The position numbers and the translations under genes are program-made. Under the pieces are notes generated by a model. The model worked only from the letters and a program-made list of their open reading frames with translations. It was not told the DNA's origin and did not search any database. Positions 1 to 12,195 of a stretch of 64,000 nucleotides of DNA are shown here, piece by piece; position 1 is the first letter of the stretch, and every line of letters starts with the position of its first letter. This DNA is from Gymnorhina tibicen. Its lineage: Eukaryota > Chordata > Aves > Passeriformes > Artamidae. The stretch is from positions 186,001 through 250,000 of the forward strand of contig VXAZ01006908.1 in the NCBI GenBank assembly GCA_013399875.1, read 5' to 3'.

Positions 1-2007
1 GAACCAAGCAACTTATGCTCTCACACTTTTTTGTAATATAGTAATTCCTACTCACAAAAATAATATTTATGTCTGATGTCTGCTTTGCATCTCTAGGATT
101 GAATTCTTCTGATAACAGGTCATTTACCTAGTTAAAATTCTTCCTTTGAATGGCGCAAGACATCCACTCTAGAATGTGTTCTCTTTAGTGATTGCTAAAA
201 AAGTTTAAAGCAACAAGCTGAACTTTAAACATATATTTTTTGGATGCTTAAGATGGAAGCAATGGATTCCATCCAAGTGTCTGAATGTACATTTCTGTAA
301 CAGAAGGTGGCACTGGAGAACCAATATTTCATTTCTGCTTCAGCTGTACTCATGGCTTGCAGCTTTTGAGCAAATTAATCCCTCTTATTTTCCCTTATGT
401 TTTCTTTTGAATATAAACTCATTTAAAGATTTAGGCTTGACAGCACAAAAATCTGAAGTTCTCTCTATGGGAGAATTGAGCTGCAGAATAATAAGAGACG
501 GCCAGTACTTCCAGAAAAAGAGGGGCATATCTCCAAAGCTAGGAAGAAAAATACTCAGGGCTGGGAAAAGCACGTGTTTTCTTGTAGAAAAGTCATTTTT
601 GTAGTTGTCAGGATGGGCTTCAGGCTGGAAGGGTCTAGTAAAAGTATATTAACCTATAGGTAGATAACTATGACCCTGGATACAAGATTGGGCCAGAAGC
701 AGGATTCAGAAGAGTGTTATAATACGCTAAGGATATAAGCAAAAGCCAGAAACGAGACTGAGGAATGAAATTTGGTGAACCTTTTTTTTTGATGAGTCTT
801 TCCTACAATGTATTCTCAAACCATCAGGCAAAACCAGGAATGCATTACTCTAAGCATCCAGACATAAAACATGGGAGGGAATCTGCAACAAACTGCATGT
901 GATTTCAAATGCCTTGCTTGAGAAAGAAATGCTTACCAGGCAATTCAAAGTTCTTTTAACCTGGATTTGATTGAAATTTCATCAGGATTAGCTGGAATCA
1001 AAGGAAACCAATCTTAACCAAGATGCTGGATGTAGATTCTGGATACATCTACTTTGCTTTATGATGTTGGCCAGCAAGGCAATGATCCTGTCGTAAATGT
1101 TCCTAACTACTTATAGGATGTTCTCTCTTGGTATTCCAAGAACATCATCCATGGTTACAAGAGGTACTACACTCTTAAAGTGAACAAAGTTTTAGATGTG
1201 CTTAGGTAGGGCAGCAAAGAAAGACAATAAGGAATGGTAAGAAACACTTGATTCTCCAATCTAGACCCTTTATTCTTTTGTGATGAAAATGTTATTCAGA
1301 ACATGGTAACTCAGTGGAAGTTCTCTCAGAAGTGTTTCTAAAATAGCATGAAATATTTCAGGTGGCTTAAGTACAGGAAAATATCCTCAGACAAGAGGGT
1401 TATATTTAATATAATATTTAATGGAAAGACTTCAACTCTAAAATCTCATAAAAACTAAACAAGGAGAAATTACTCCAGAAAAACAGTTGTTAAGATTTTG
1501 TGTTGGAATAAAGAAAGGTAAGGAAAACTGTAAACAGCTGCTTGTGATACCATAGTCAGAAAATAATCCAATTCTCCTACTCAAGCACTGATTAAATTTG
1601 CAGAAGTCAGTGGCATTACTCACATAGTTACTCACCTCTATATGACTAAGACTATGCAAATCTACCCCAGACAATGAGTATACTCAATGGTATAATTCTA
1701 CTTGTGCTTCACACTTCTTTGGTGAAATGTCATCCCTTTTTCCTGGGAAAATCTTTCCCTTACCAAAGCAACTCTATAATTTGTTGCCCATCCAAACTTT
1801 AAAGCCCATAGACAGCTAAAGATACCAAGAAGAGCCATCCATGCATTCAATTTCTCATGCCATCCCACCACTGCCAACACTCAATCCCCAGCCACGGAGT
1901 CTCAGTAATGTCAAAGGTCTGCTGAGACAAATCCGAGGAAGAGACAGAAATGTCATTTTGTTATAGACTCAGAACAGATCTCAGCCCAAATTTTCAATGA
2001 AAGCATG
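1..2007. other. Unique AT-rich non-coding stretch
   Basis: No repeat, RNA gene or exon recognised. Open frames here are at most 78 codons, lie on both strands and resemble nothing known to me. Confidence 0.6.
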
Positions 2008-2176
2008 CAAAAAAACCCCCTCAAAACATATTAACAAAAAAACCCAAACTCAAACCCAACCAAACAAACCAACCAACCTACCATAAACCAAAACCAAATC
2101 CCTCAAAAAAAAAAACCAAACCACCAAAACCAACAAAACAACAAAACAAAACCATAACAAACCACACCACAACCAA
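2008..2176. repeat. G-free A/C-rich low-complexity tract
   Basis: These 169 bases contain no G at all and few T: runs of A broken by CC and CCC with repeated CAAAC and CCAAC words. The minus strand is therefore a C-free T/G tract. No fixed period is visible, so it is low-complexity DNA rather than a clean microsatellite. Similar but shorter tracts recur at 12112-12195, 18214-18410 and 28938-28992, all A/C-rich on the plus strand. Confidence 0.9.
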
Positions 2177-3796
2177 GAAACAACAACCAAATTGTTTCTC
2201 ATTCTGAGATATGTGTAGATCTATAAAAAAATCTGCATTTCTGAAATTTTCAGCATTAAAGACTGAAGGAAAATGCTCAGGATCATGTTATGGCCTATAG
2301 AAAGAAGACAGATCTTCCCCAAAATCTTGTTTTAGGTAATATTTGGTTGGATTAACTGGAAACATGGCAGCATTACTGTGGAGAGATGGGCACGCTTTTG
2401 AGATGCACAATTTATGCTGCCTTTGTTTACTAGATTCCCTGTGAAGCAGAAACTGGCACAAGGAAGACACATTGCTCTGATAATTTTAATTAAAGTTTGT
2501 AATGCATCAGTGGATACCTAAACCCAAATATCAATCTCATCAGCTGTTCTGCCACTACTCTTTCCCCTGAAACATATACAGCATGTGAAATGGAAAGAAC
2601 TTAAGATCTAACCATAAACTTTCATCAGCCATAGAGCTGATTTCAGCATTTTTTAATGGGTTAGAGCATACCCAGGAGACCCTCTGTCCTGTGCTATTGG
2701 AAGTAGAAAAGGTTAGGCTCAATCTGCCTGGGAGTCCCTTCAAATATACATGATGGGAAGAGAACTTTCCCAGAGCCAAGCACTTTATTCTTGTCTCCTG
2801 GCAACTGACATGGAATTTCCCTGAATAAATGACTAATCAAATTGTACACAGAAACTCCTGCTTGGCAAAACATTTTATGAAGAGCAGACATATCTAGATG
2901 TCATATCACAGGTTGCCATAATCACAGGTAGTTTATGGTTAATGCCATAAGCAGTGCCAGAACCTCAGGATTTATGAGAAATACACACATGCTCATGAGT
3001 ATATATCTTTCTCACTTTTCCCATGTTCCTCCCTAACTCCACATGTTTCTCACATCGCTTAAACTTGAAGGTATGCTGCCCATTCCCTGATGCCAGTCTT
3101 TCAGCCAAATGAAAAATGCATGTTTTATTTATTCTCTGGTGTTGCAGCCACCAGGATACTGTGTGCCACCCCAGCCTCTGTGTATGAGCATGCAAAATCA
3201 GCTCCTAATGGTTGCATTTGTAATGTCTATATAATATGCACACACATGTGCCCTATCTTCTCTTTCCTTTCAGGATTTATTCCATAGATGGTCCAGCTGC
3301 AGGCTGAGAACAAGAGAAAAAACAACTGAAAACTTATTTAGAGAAAAAATTCTTGTTTATATGAAAGAAAACAAGTAGGAATTCCTCCTCCCTGTTCAGC
3401 TAAATCCAGAGAAAACTGGAAAGAACACAGAAAAATACCAAACAAAATGCTGAAGCACTTTGTTGACATCAAAAATTATCGTTTGTTCTTCCTTAAAACA
3501 ATTAGACCTATTCCTGTCAACATAATACAACCATAATACAATGGTACAAAAAAATGGGTTCCATAATGCTCTACACAGAAGTTGAAACTATGAGTAAGGT
3601 CAATATAAAGTATAAACTTTTACATTCCCCTCTTTTCTTTTCCTTGTAGACTAGCCATCAAAGCCAACATCATCTTTTTGATACCCTGTGATTTACCAGC
3701 ACTGTGTCTATCTATGATTGTATTACAAATGAGTGTTTGAGATTGCTTAAAAAATCATCAGCAAGGATATCAGCAAAAGCCAGATTTAATATTAAG
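2177..3796. other. Unique non-coding stretch
   Basis: No recognised element. A pyrimidine run ending in CAG near 3272 looks like a splice acceptor, but the downstream frame stops within about 15 bases and no donor partner is evident. Open frames on both strands are under 80 codons. Confidence 0.55.
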
Positions 3797-3830
3797 TGAC
3801 CACACAACAAAGTTCGTTGGCAAAATTCAC

Positions 3831-3836
3831 TTTATT
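3831..3836 (-). terminator. LTR 1 polyadenylation signal AATAAA
   Basis: TTTATT on the plus strand reads AATAAA on the minus strand. It lies near the 3' end of LTR 1, about 820 bases downstream of the TATA box, so the transcribed part of this LTR would be long. Confidence 0.5.
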
Positions 3837-3938
3837 ACTTACAGGACAGTTAAAGCACACCAAGGAAAACCAAGTAACAACAAAACCAAACAAAATCCAA
3901 GCAATCAAAACAGAAATGAACTGAGAACTATCCAGGGA

Positions 3939-3973
3939 TGTGTGTATATGTGTGTGTGTTTAGGTGTGTGTGA
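3939..3973. repeat. Imperfect GT-rich microsatellite inside LTR 1
   Basis: Alternating TG dinucleotides interrupted by TATA and TTAGG, about 35 bases. It lies in the downstream half of LTR 1. Confidence 0.75.
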
Positions 3974-4073
3974 CAAAAGGACAGTGAGGGCAGAGATAAA
4001 AAGAAACACAGCCTAAAAGCTTAACAGCACTCAAACTCAAAAGTATTTTAACATAGCTTATACCTTATATCTA

Positions 4074-4255
4074 ACAATGTAACAAAGGAACAACACTTAT
4101 ACCTAATTTAACTTATACCTTGAACTTAATTTGTAACTTCACCTTAGCAATTTAACAGAAAAATAACACTTAACAGCATTTAACCTAACTTAAATCTTCA
4201 AAGTTATAATTAGCACACTAGCAAAAGAACAACACTTAGCAGCATTTAAGTAAGG
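4074..4255. repeat. Degenerate tandem repeats inside LTR 1
   Basis: The word ACACTTA recurs at 4093, 4166 and 4232. Each copy lies in a similar context of a (C/A)AA(A/G)GAACA-like lead-in followed by ACCTAATTTAA- or GCATTTAA-like sequence. The spacings of 73 and 66 bases suggest three diverged copies of a roughly 70-bp unit. They sit between the TATA box and the polyadenylation signal, in the part of the LTR expected to be transcribed. Confidence 0.5.
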
Positions 4256-4655
4256 TTAAGTCATAAGACACAAGCTTACTTACAGGCCTAACTTACTTAG
4301 ACAGCTAAGGTACTTAAACATCTAATAAAGCAGCATTTCTCCCAGATTTGCTATAGCATATGGACATGTTTATGCACCCAGACATGAAGACTCAGTGCAA
4401 GCAAGGTACCTGTGAAAAATTCCCCTCAGAGGTCAGTGAAATACTCACTTTGGATGCCTTTGCATCTCCCGATGGGTGAAGTTTGGGCCTTGAGGAGAGG
4501 GGGTATCAACCCAGGAGTCGTCGTCGTTCAGCAATCCTCCAATTACAGCAAAGACGAGAGTTCACTGGCTCTGAGAGGTCCCACTCAGAGGAAGGTTGCT
4601 GGTCACAGCCTGCTGTCATCCAGGAGAGCTCAAAGAGTCCCATTTTGGACCACTG

Positions 4656-4661
4656 TTTATA
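4656..4661 (-). promoter_or_regulatory. LTR 1 TATA box
   Basis: TATAAA on the minus strand, within the preserved block GAGACCTTATAAACAGTGG. This is the likely core promoter of the old LTR. Transcription would run toward lower coordinates and start near 4628. Whether it is still active cannot be judged from sequence. Confidence 0.55.
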
Positions 4662-4998
4662 AGGTCTCAAGGGAGTGGGCTTTAGTCATAACAATGCTTC
4701 ATTCTGGCCACAGTTTGGTTCGGGACTTTCCTTGAAAGTGGGAGAACTGGAATGTTATGCCATTCAGGTAAGAAAAATATTTTCCAAGGCCTTTCATATG
4801 GAAAGCAGGAGCTCATTAGCAATTTCTGGGAGCAGACAGTGTTTGTGACAGCTCGGGAAGAGCTGAGTCCAGGTGCTGTTTCTCAAGGCCAAGGCCTAAC
4901 AAGCATTTCTCAGATCGCACTGCAGCCTGGAAGGGGTGTGAGGGGGAATGCACCATCACCAATTATTCCTCCAAAACCACAAAACCACTATTTAATCA

Positions 4999-5869
4999 TA
5001 ATATGAAATAGATATAGATACAGAAGAGTGACTGTAAGACAAATATACTGGTTTTAGTTGTTTAAAACTTAGCTAGCCATTAGGCATTAATTCTAAAACT
5101 TTTCATTCATTTTGTCCAACAGAGTAAATTTTGGAGTGAATATCTCTACACAAGGAGCCAAGCCCTTCTGCAAACGTGGAAAGATACTGGTTTTGTTCAG
5201 ACCAAGAAGCATGCAAATCTCTGAGAGTTCAAGTATCTCCACCATCTAGGAAAGAAACAAAATACTTGACAGAGTATTTCTCCTTGCTTCAGAAATGTTT
5301 TAGCATCCTGTGAGATTTCCCCTAAATCTGAGCATCTGAAGATTTCTTCCTGTGCAGTTTTGCAGAACAGCATATCCATGCTGAACATGTTCCATCCCAG
5401 GAGAGTCAGAAATTCCTCAGAGAGTCAGGAACTGTTCCTCCCCACCGCTGCCCCGCCACCCTCCTTCCCTCTTGTAACCCCACAAGGAATAATCTGATTC
5501 TGCATTCAGGAAATGAGGGAAAGGAGGCTATCTGGGAATTCCAGCAGTCCCAAAGGGGGCACGTATCACAATTCATATGCAAAAGGCTATAGAGAAGGTT
5601 GCACTGCTAATATTAATGTCAGTATTTGACTACATAACCATAACATTGTGTGAATTGTATGTAATTTTATGTAGATTAGAAACACAAAGATCCTTTAATT
5701 TGTCTCTTTTATCTCAGGCTGTTGTTATTGTGTATTTGTAGTTTTTTCAGAGGAATGACTCTTCAGTTACTTCTCCTAAGAAACCTTGTCATAGACTAAG
5801 AAACCTTGTTTTAAGTGGGTCTTTTTTTCATTTACTGTGCTTATTTTTTTTCCTTTTTCATCCATTTAG
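4999..5869. other. Unique stretch between LTR 1 and LTR 2
   Basis: No gene seen. It holds a C-rich patch near 5440-5470 and a 20-bp-period duplication (CTAAGAAACCTTGT at about 5776 and 5796). Confidence 0.55.
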
Positions 5870-6845
5870 TGGGCTGACCCTGTCTGGATGCCAGGTAACC
5901 ACCAAGCTATTCTATCACTTCACTCCTCAGCTGAACTGGGAGAGAAATACAAGGCTTGTGGGTCAAGATGAAAACAGGGAGAGATCACTCTCCAGTTACT
6001 CTCATGAAAAAACTCAGGGAAATTAACTGAATTTATTACCAATCAAATCAGAGTAAGATAATGAGAAATAAAGCCAAATCCTAAAAACATCTTCCGCCCA
6101 GTCATCACTCTCTCCAGGCTCAACTTCACTAATTATTTTCTCTATCTCTTCCCCTACAGAGGCACAGGGGGACAGGTAATGAGTGTTGTAGTAAGTTCAC
6201 CACATGTTGCCTCTGCTGCTTCTTCCTCCTCAGTGGGAGGAATCTCACACTCTTTCCCTGCTCCAGCAGGGAGTACATCCCACAGAATCACAGAATATTC
6301 TGAGTTGCAAGAGACCTACAAGGATCATCAAGTCCAGCTTTTAAGTGAATGGCCTGTACAGACAATCCTCCATGAATGTGCTTCTCCAACACGAGTCTTT
6401 CCCATGGGCTGTAGTTCTGTAGGAGCTGTTCCAGGGTGGGTCCCTTCTCATGGGGTGCAGACTTTCAGGAACAGGCTGCTCCAGCATAGGTCCCCGATAA
6501 GGTCACAGGTCCTCCTCTCTCCATGGGTCCACAGGGAACTGCTCCAGCTCAGGCTTCCCACAGGGTCACAGCATGCTTCAGGCATCCATCTGCTGTGGTG
6601 TGGGGTCTGCTCCACCATGGATCTCCAAGGTCTGCAGGAGCACAGCTGCCTCACCATGTTCTTTATCATGAGCTGCAGGGGAATCTGTTTCCATGTATGC
6701 AGCATCTCCTTCCCCTCCTTCTTCACTGCCCTTGAGGTCTGCAGGGCTGTGGCTCTCCCACTCCTCTTTCTGACTGCAGGTGCTGTTGTGCAGCAGTTTT
6801 CTCCCTCCCCCTGCCCTTAAAACCTTGCTATGCAAACCCAGTACA
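5870..6845 (-). mobile_element. Solo LTR 2 of an avian endogenous retrovirus, with nested CR1
   Basis: About 0.98 kb bounded by TG and CA. The plus strand shows repeated modules around CTGCTCCAGC and GGGTC, the block GAGAGATCACTCTCCAGTTA, and the far end AAAACCTTGCTATGCAAACC. All of these match my recollection of a frequent avian LTR whose 5'-3' sense is the minus strand here. An AATAAA lies on the minus strand at 6032-6037. Compared with the remembered consensus, the GC-rich U3 segment with CCAAT and TATA-like boxes appears to be missing near 6818-6822. A CR1 tail interrupts the element at 6281-6359. No internal retroviral genes flank it. The 213-codon plus-strand open frame from 6179 is antisense to the LTR and not a gene. 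Confidence 0.75.
6281..6359 (-). mobile_element. CR1 LINE 3' tail nested in LTR 2
   Basis: The 3' terminal words of CR1 in reverse (CACAGAATCACAGAATATTC, then a TTGCAAGAGACC and ATCATCAAGTCCAGC block). About 80 bases long, so strongly 5'-truncated. LTR 2 sequence resumes directly on the other side at GACAATCCTCCATG, so the CR1 landed inside an already present LTR. Confidence 0.75.
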
Positions 6846-9800
6846 ATCCCCATGAATGCAGATCTATTCAAAGTTGCAGAGCACTTGAGCCAGAGTAGCC
6901 AGAGAGCTCCTGGTGGAGTGGACACAACATAAAACCAAAAGCAAAGGCCTCTGCCTGAGGAACATTCTGTGGGAGTTTCTGTTTGTGGGAACAAAGCAGA
7001 AGAGAAGTGCAGGACTGATTACTGTGTAAAATCACTGGTTGTGCACACTTGCAGTGTGGGTGGACCCCAGTACCCCATTAGCTGCTCAAGCTCAATGCAG
7101 GGCAGATTACAGTCTGACAGCAGTTGTCAAGCTTAATTCAGCGAGCAAACTACTGCTAGAAAACAGACACCTTGCACAGTGGTTTCCTCAGCTCCCAACC
7201 CAGTTCCACTTGGTGGATCTTTGTGGTGCTTTAAATAATGAATCTGATTTTTTCATGCCTGATCAATTGATTAAATTTTGGGTTTTAAGTTTGACCAGAT
7301 CTTCCTGTGTTTCATGAGGTCTTATTTATGTTTTCTTCCAAGGCAAAAATGTATTGTAAGGCTGGTTTATTTGCAAGGCAATGTTTAACAAAACAGTATG
7401 AGATGTAGCTGATTAAAAACTCAGCCAACAATAAAGTGATTATCTTTCAGCACAGTGTGTGGTGCCATATGGTGACTGAGCAAGTGGGAAGAAATAATGC
7501 TTGATATGCAGCTCCAGTGATTTACGGTTACTGACTTCCTGTAGAAAATGACTACTTCTTTCATAAAAAACTAATTATCTTTAAAAGTACGTTTGCAGAG
7601 AAAATTTATATTGATAAAGTTGCCAGTGCAGTATTCAAATGAATTAATGATCTACAAAAAGCTCAAGAGGTAGGTGCTTTTTGAAACACCTGTCTCGCTC
7701 TGTCCTACTGACCCTGATCAGGAAATTTGCTTGAAATAACAATGAGCAGCTGTTTTTAATGGTACTTTTTATTGTTTATTATATTTATAAACTCTGTATA
7801 ATTGCACCAAATTAGGTAACATACATATGAGCAAAAATTTTTCTTTTGTGTTTTTTTTTATGTCTACTAATAAATCTGAAGTCTTTTTAAAAAGAGATCT
7901 ATTCCTTCATAAGCTCAGGGAGTTTTCTCTTCCTACAACAGGAAAAAAAAAGGTAACAAGCTGAAAAACAAGAAGTAAAAGTTAAAGCAGCAATCATATT
8001 TTCATGAAAAAAATTTCATGCAAAATTTTTCATTGACTTGATAGAAATACATGTTTATCCTTATTAAATTCATTCAAAACACCTCCTCTCTCACTGTAAT
8101 GTAAATCTAAAATAATGCTACTGTGTTAATAGACATCATTCTGAAAGGCAGGCAGCTTAAGAACCATACTTGTAGCCTGGTAAAAGCACTGGGAGCATTT
8201 ACACTCAAGTGTCTTACTCCATAGATTAGAAGTAAACATGTCTTGTGCATAAGACATTAGATAACTTCTAATATGTAAAAAGATCTGCCATGTGGGATAT
8301 CACAGTAGGTGTTTTCATTATTCCTGTATTTTCTGTTCAATCCTTTCTTCTATTATGTAGATATCTAATGTCTCCTTTTTATCTCCTGAATGAAGTATTA
8401 TATAAGTGAATTCCTTTCAGTCAGTCAGTCTCATATCGCAAAAACAGGCTGAATCCCACAGAGGCTTGTAGTGCCTCAAAATATGTTCTTCATTGCCCTC
8501 TGAAGATGACAAGCACAACTGTCCTGTCTTTATCCTCCTAATTTTTTATAGTCTCATTTCTCCTTTTTTTTTCCTTTCTCACAGTTATTAATATTTAATA
8601 TTATTTATATGTAACTTATATAAATTAGAGTCTTCAAATTTTTCCCTACCCTAATTAAAGGCTCAGCACCTTGACAGAATAAAGCTGTTTGTTCTTTCTT
8701 TATTCTTGTTCTTACCTTTTTTTTTCCTGCAGGAAAACAGAATCATTATTTATCACACAATTATATATTCTAATTCTTCCCCTGTGCATATTTTAGTTTA
8801 GTGATCCTATGTGGTGGCTCTGTTTTCTGTAATTTTTATAAGCTCTGATGTGGAGTCAATGTAAAGAAGGAATCATGCACATAGATCCTTATGTCTACAA
8901 GTGACTGATGAAGGTCCAGTACTGCTTTATTATTAGTGTAGAACAGTTTTAAAGAGAAGCAGCCTTTCCAAAAATAGCAGTTGCAATGAATTTTTAAGTT
9001 GAATTTATTTTAAATTTAAAACCAGTAATCAGTTGAACTAAGACTGAAGATATTCTAGCTGTTCATTCAACAACACAGTAACCCATATAGATTGAGGGAT
9101 ATAATGGAGAGACCTTCTATTAACTAAAAAATAAAAGTCTGGGGGTTACTCTCTTTTTTCTGCATATATGCAAATCTTTAAGATCCGCTGGGAAAAGAAC
9201 ATGCCTTAGCAGAATATCATAAATCATATGCATCTGTTTCTTTACTAATTCACAAAATTGAAATAAAATGTGTAGCTTAATACAAAAAATATGGTTTACT
9301 GTCTAGCTTTAACCATAAATTGCAAATATTTGCAGAATATTAAACTGTATCCTGTCTATTATTCTGAATTTGGTCTTCTAACAAAACAGGATAAAAAAAT
9401 TATCTGCTAACACTACCTCAAAGGTACTATGGTAACATGAGTAATGTTGTGACAGCAACATTATCATGGAGAAGCCCCTAAGAACTTTATAAAATGAGAA
9501 GACAAAGGAATAGAAAGTAGAAGGGAAATTTCAAATTTGTTTGTTTGTTTCTTTCTTGAGGGGTTAAAAAAAAATTAGAAAATCATAAAGAAGATAATGA
9601 TCCCAGAAGACAACAGAGGGAAGACAGATGGAGTATCATAGCACAGGACACTAATGTGCAGGAAACACAAAAGCTACAAATTTAGGTGAAAGAATGTTCC
9701 TTCCTCCTCTAGAATATCCTTTCTTCTCTGGCAAGTTTTGTTGCACAAGTGAAAGGGCCAACAGCAGGAAGGTCTGTAACATCTCAATGCCATGGATTAT

Positions 9801-12111
9801 CAGAAGATGCAACTGCATATCTAACAGAAACTCTAGGGTGTTTCTCTTGTATTGGGGTGGAGCAAAAGAAAGGATAGAGGGCATGATATGTACTGAACAC
9901 TGAATGAGACTGAAAAAGTCCTGGAGCAATTTAGCTTATCTGAAGATCATCTAGTCCAAGCGTTTGCAGGAAGATTGGTTTACTTCAGAGATAAGTGAGA
10001 TTGCTTACAGTCTCTGTCAAGTTAAGTTTAGAGTGTCACCAAGCACGGAGATCTCATGCTTCCCTGGAAAACCAGTTTTCAATTTTGACCACCCTTATAC
10101 GCAATCTAAACTTCTGGCAGAGGAATTTAAAATATTGCTAATAGCTGTCAAAATCAAATAAGCTGAATGAGGATACATTTTATTACGTTTTATTATATTT
10201 TGATGTATCATTAAAACAAAAACATGGATAAAACTGAAACAGGGCCTAACACACTAGTAAGACAGGATGGCTGAATTTATCTGATGGCTTCTTGTGAATT
10301 CCAGACGCTTATTATCTAGTCTACATAGCCTGGACTTTTGTGCCAAAATAGTACATCAGGCAATCCAGAGATGGTGTCCTGAGCCTGCCTGTTCTGCGCA
10401 AATACATCATGGCCTCACAAGTACGTGGATGGAATATAAAAAGACAGAGAATTTAGCTTTTTTATCCATTTTCCAATCCATATATAATCTCACAGTGTAG
10501 ATATTTTGATTCCAGTTAGATGACTAATTTTAAGAACTTAAGTGCTTTACCAGGTAAATGTGAGAAAAAGAGTATGTTATACCTTCTCATATAAATGCTC
10601 CCTGAGAAATGGATCCACAGCCACACTGGAACTACAGTCAATGCAAAGGATTCTTATACATCACAGCCCTTTCTTACATGGCATTTTTCTGTCTGAGGGT
10701 GTTCTACTGATCTGAACACAGAAATTATAGCATCTGCCGGTTTCTGAGGTTGGGAAAAGGCCTGTCATTCATTACCAATTTATCTGGATTGTTTACAACT
10801 GCCTGTTGTTGTGTTTCAAGGTTCATAGAACACAGATCATTAGCTTAAATTAAAATTGCCTGTGTACATGTAAAAAGCATAAAGGCTAACATGATTTTAT
10901 ATGACAATAAAAATAGCATGCTTAAAATGTACCACACTTGAACTATAACAACACAATGTAACAGAAACAATCCAAAGAAGTGGGAAATAGGAACAAGGAT
11001 TCCTTTATTCAACTCTGATTTGCAAAACATTTTTACAGAGATTTATTTAAATTTCTTAAGCTATATCTTAAACAAGAAACTACTACTAAAATCTGATTTT
11101 GTGTAATAAGATTTTTAATAATCATAACTATTTTAGTCTTTTACTTCTGTTCTCATTGCTCTTGTCATTAAGAAAATGATTTAAGATTATAGATTACCAT
11201 ATTTGAGAAGAAGAGATGATGTGATGTAGCGGAATGTAAATTATGGTAGGAACTTTAAAATAATTGTGACCTGCAGACTTGCAGAAAGTGAGAAATTTTA
11301 ATATAAAATCAGCAGCTGCTTGTCATTCACAAAGATGAAAATGCACAATGGACAGTCTTATTTCAACACTGCTCAATAATAAATCAACAGGCCAGACATG
11401 ACTCAGAGTCTGCTCGTAAATTAGTCTTTTGACATGGAACAAGGAGACGCAAGGAAAGGGAAAACAGAAAAAAGGAGAGAGGTAGCAAAACCATGCCTCA
11501 CATGGCTTTCTGCTCTATTACTCTTAGACAATTACATTAAATATTAAACAGTGCAATTACTGACAAAAAGAGTGTGTTAAACAAACATGCTGTAATGGAC
11601 CAAGTTATTGAAATCAATAGTAGATTAGCTATAAATTGATGTAAGACCATTGTAGATGCAACTTTGTTCCATAAGATACAACAGTGGGCCCAGAGATGAT
11701 TCCCATTACACTTACAATCCCCAAATTGACAATTTTGAGAACGTCAATGTATTCCTTATTCCTATCGATGGCAATAGCAGAAAAAAAAAGGCAGATTAAA
11801 CCGAGATAAAATTAGGAATTTACATGGGCCAAAATTAGTTGACACAGAAATCCCACATTACACCTATAGTCAAGACACCCAGGTCTGTCTGTTTACCACC
11901 GAGGAAAAGGAGTTTGATTTAGAGATCTCAATCAGGGGCTTATTTTACACAGAGCGAGCCCTGGCCTGTTGTGCTTAACTTGCAGTTGAGGTTGGAGGGA
12001 GGTTGTCATTATGCTGTCCTCTGCCCGCCTCTGTTACATGCATATCTGAGCTGGCTCAGTTAAACCCAGACATCCGGCAGATCTCAAGTTTTTTAAAAAA
12101 CTAAAAAGCTG
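6846..12111. other. Long unique AT-rich non-coding stretch
   Basis: No exon, RNA gene or clear mobile element recognised over more than 5 kb. Minor features are a GTCA run near 8418, a short (TTTG)n near 9536-9552 and several A or T homopolymers. The words AAGATCATCTAGTCCAAG near 9943 resemble a CR1 tail, but no CR1 tail repeats adjoin them. The largest frames are under 100 codons and unrecognised. Confidence 0.55.
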
Positions 12112-12195
12112 AAACAAAAAAAACCCAACAAACAAACAAAAACGAACAACAAGAAACCAACCAACAACAACAAAAAAACCCAAAAAATCCCCCCA
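12112..12195. repeat. A/C-rich low-complexity tract
   Basis: About 84 bases of A runs with AAC, CAAC and CCAACC words, only two G residues, and no T before 12188. It ends in a C-rich patch. Same character and strand as the tract at 2008-2176. Confidence 0.85.

Larger units (their letters stand above)
3797..4998 (-). mobile_element. Solo LTR 1 of an avian endogenous retrovirus
   Basis: About 1.2 kb that begins TG and ends CA on the plus strand. Read on the minus strand it has LTR order: a CCAAT-poor U3, a TATAAA box at 4656-4661, and an AATAAA polyadenylation signal at 3831-3836 near the 3' end. The block around 4440-4720 (CATCTCCCGATGG word, GTCGTCGTC run, TTTATAAGGTCTC) resembles a common avian ERV LTR as I recall it. 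No gag, pol or env sequence adjoins it, so it is a solo LTR left by recombination. The word TAATAT occurs at 3787-3792 and again at 4999-5004. This is a possible 6-bp target duplication, but the left copy sits four bases outside the TG end, so the exact border is uncertain. Family name not assigned. Confidence 0.72.

Noticed and set aside
3264..3290. Splice-acceptor-like pyrimidine run and CAG
   Set aside because: All frames close almost at once and no donor follows at exon distance.
4412..5006. Plus-strand frames of 107 and 84 codons
   Set aside because: Inside LTR 1 and antisense to it; the first starts at GTG.
6179..6820. 213-codon plus-strand open frame starting with ATG
   Set aside because: It lies wholly inside LTR 2 and the nested CR1, antisense to the LTR. 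GC-rich LTR DNA gives such frames by chance.
9935..9975. CR1-like words AAGATCATCTAGTCCAAG
   Set aside because: Only about 18 bases match and the preceding tail units of CR1 are absent; could be chance or too eroded to call.
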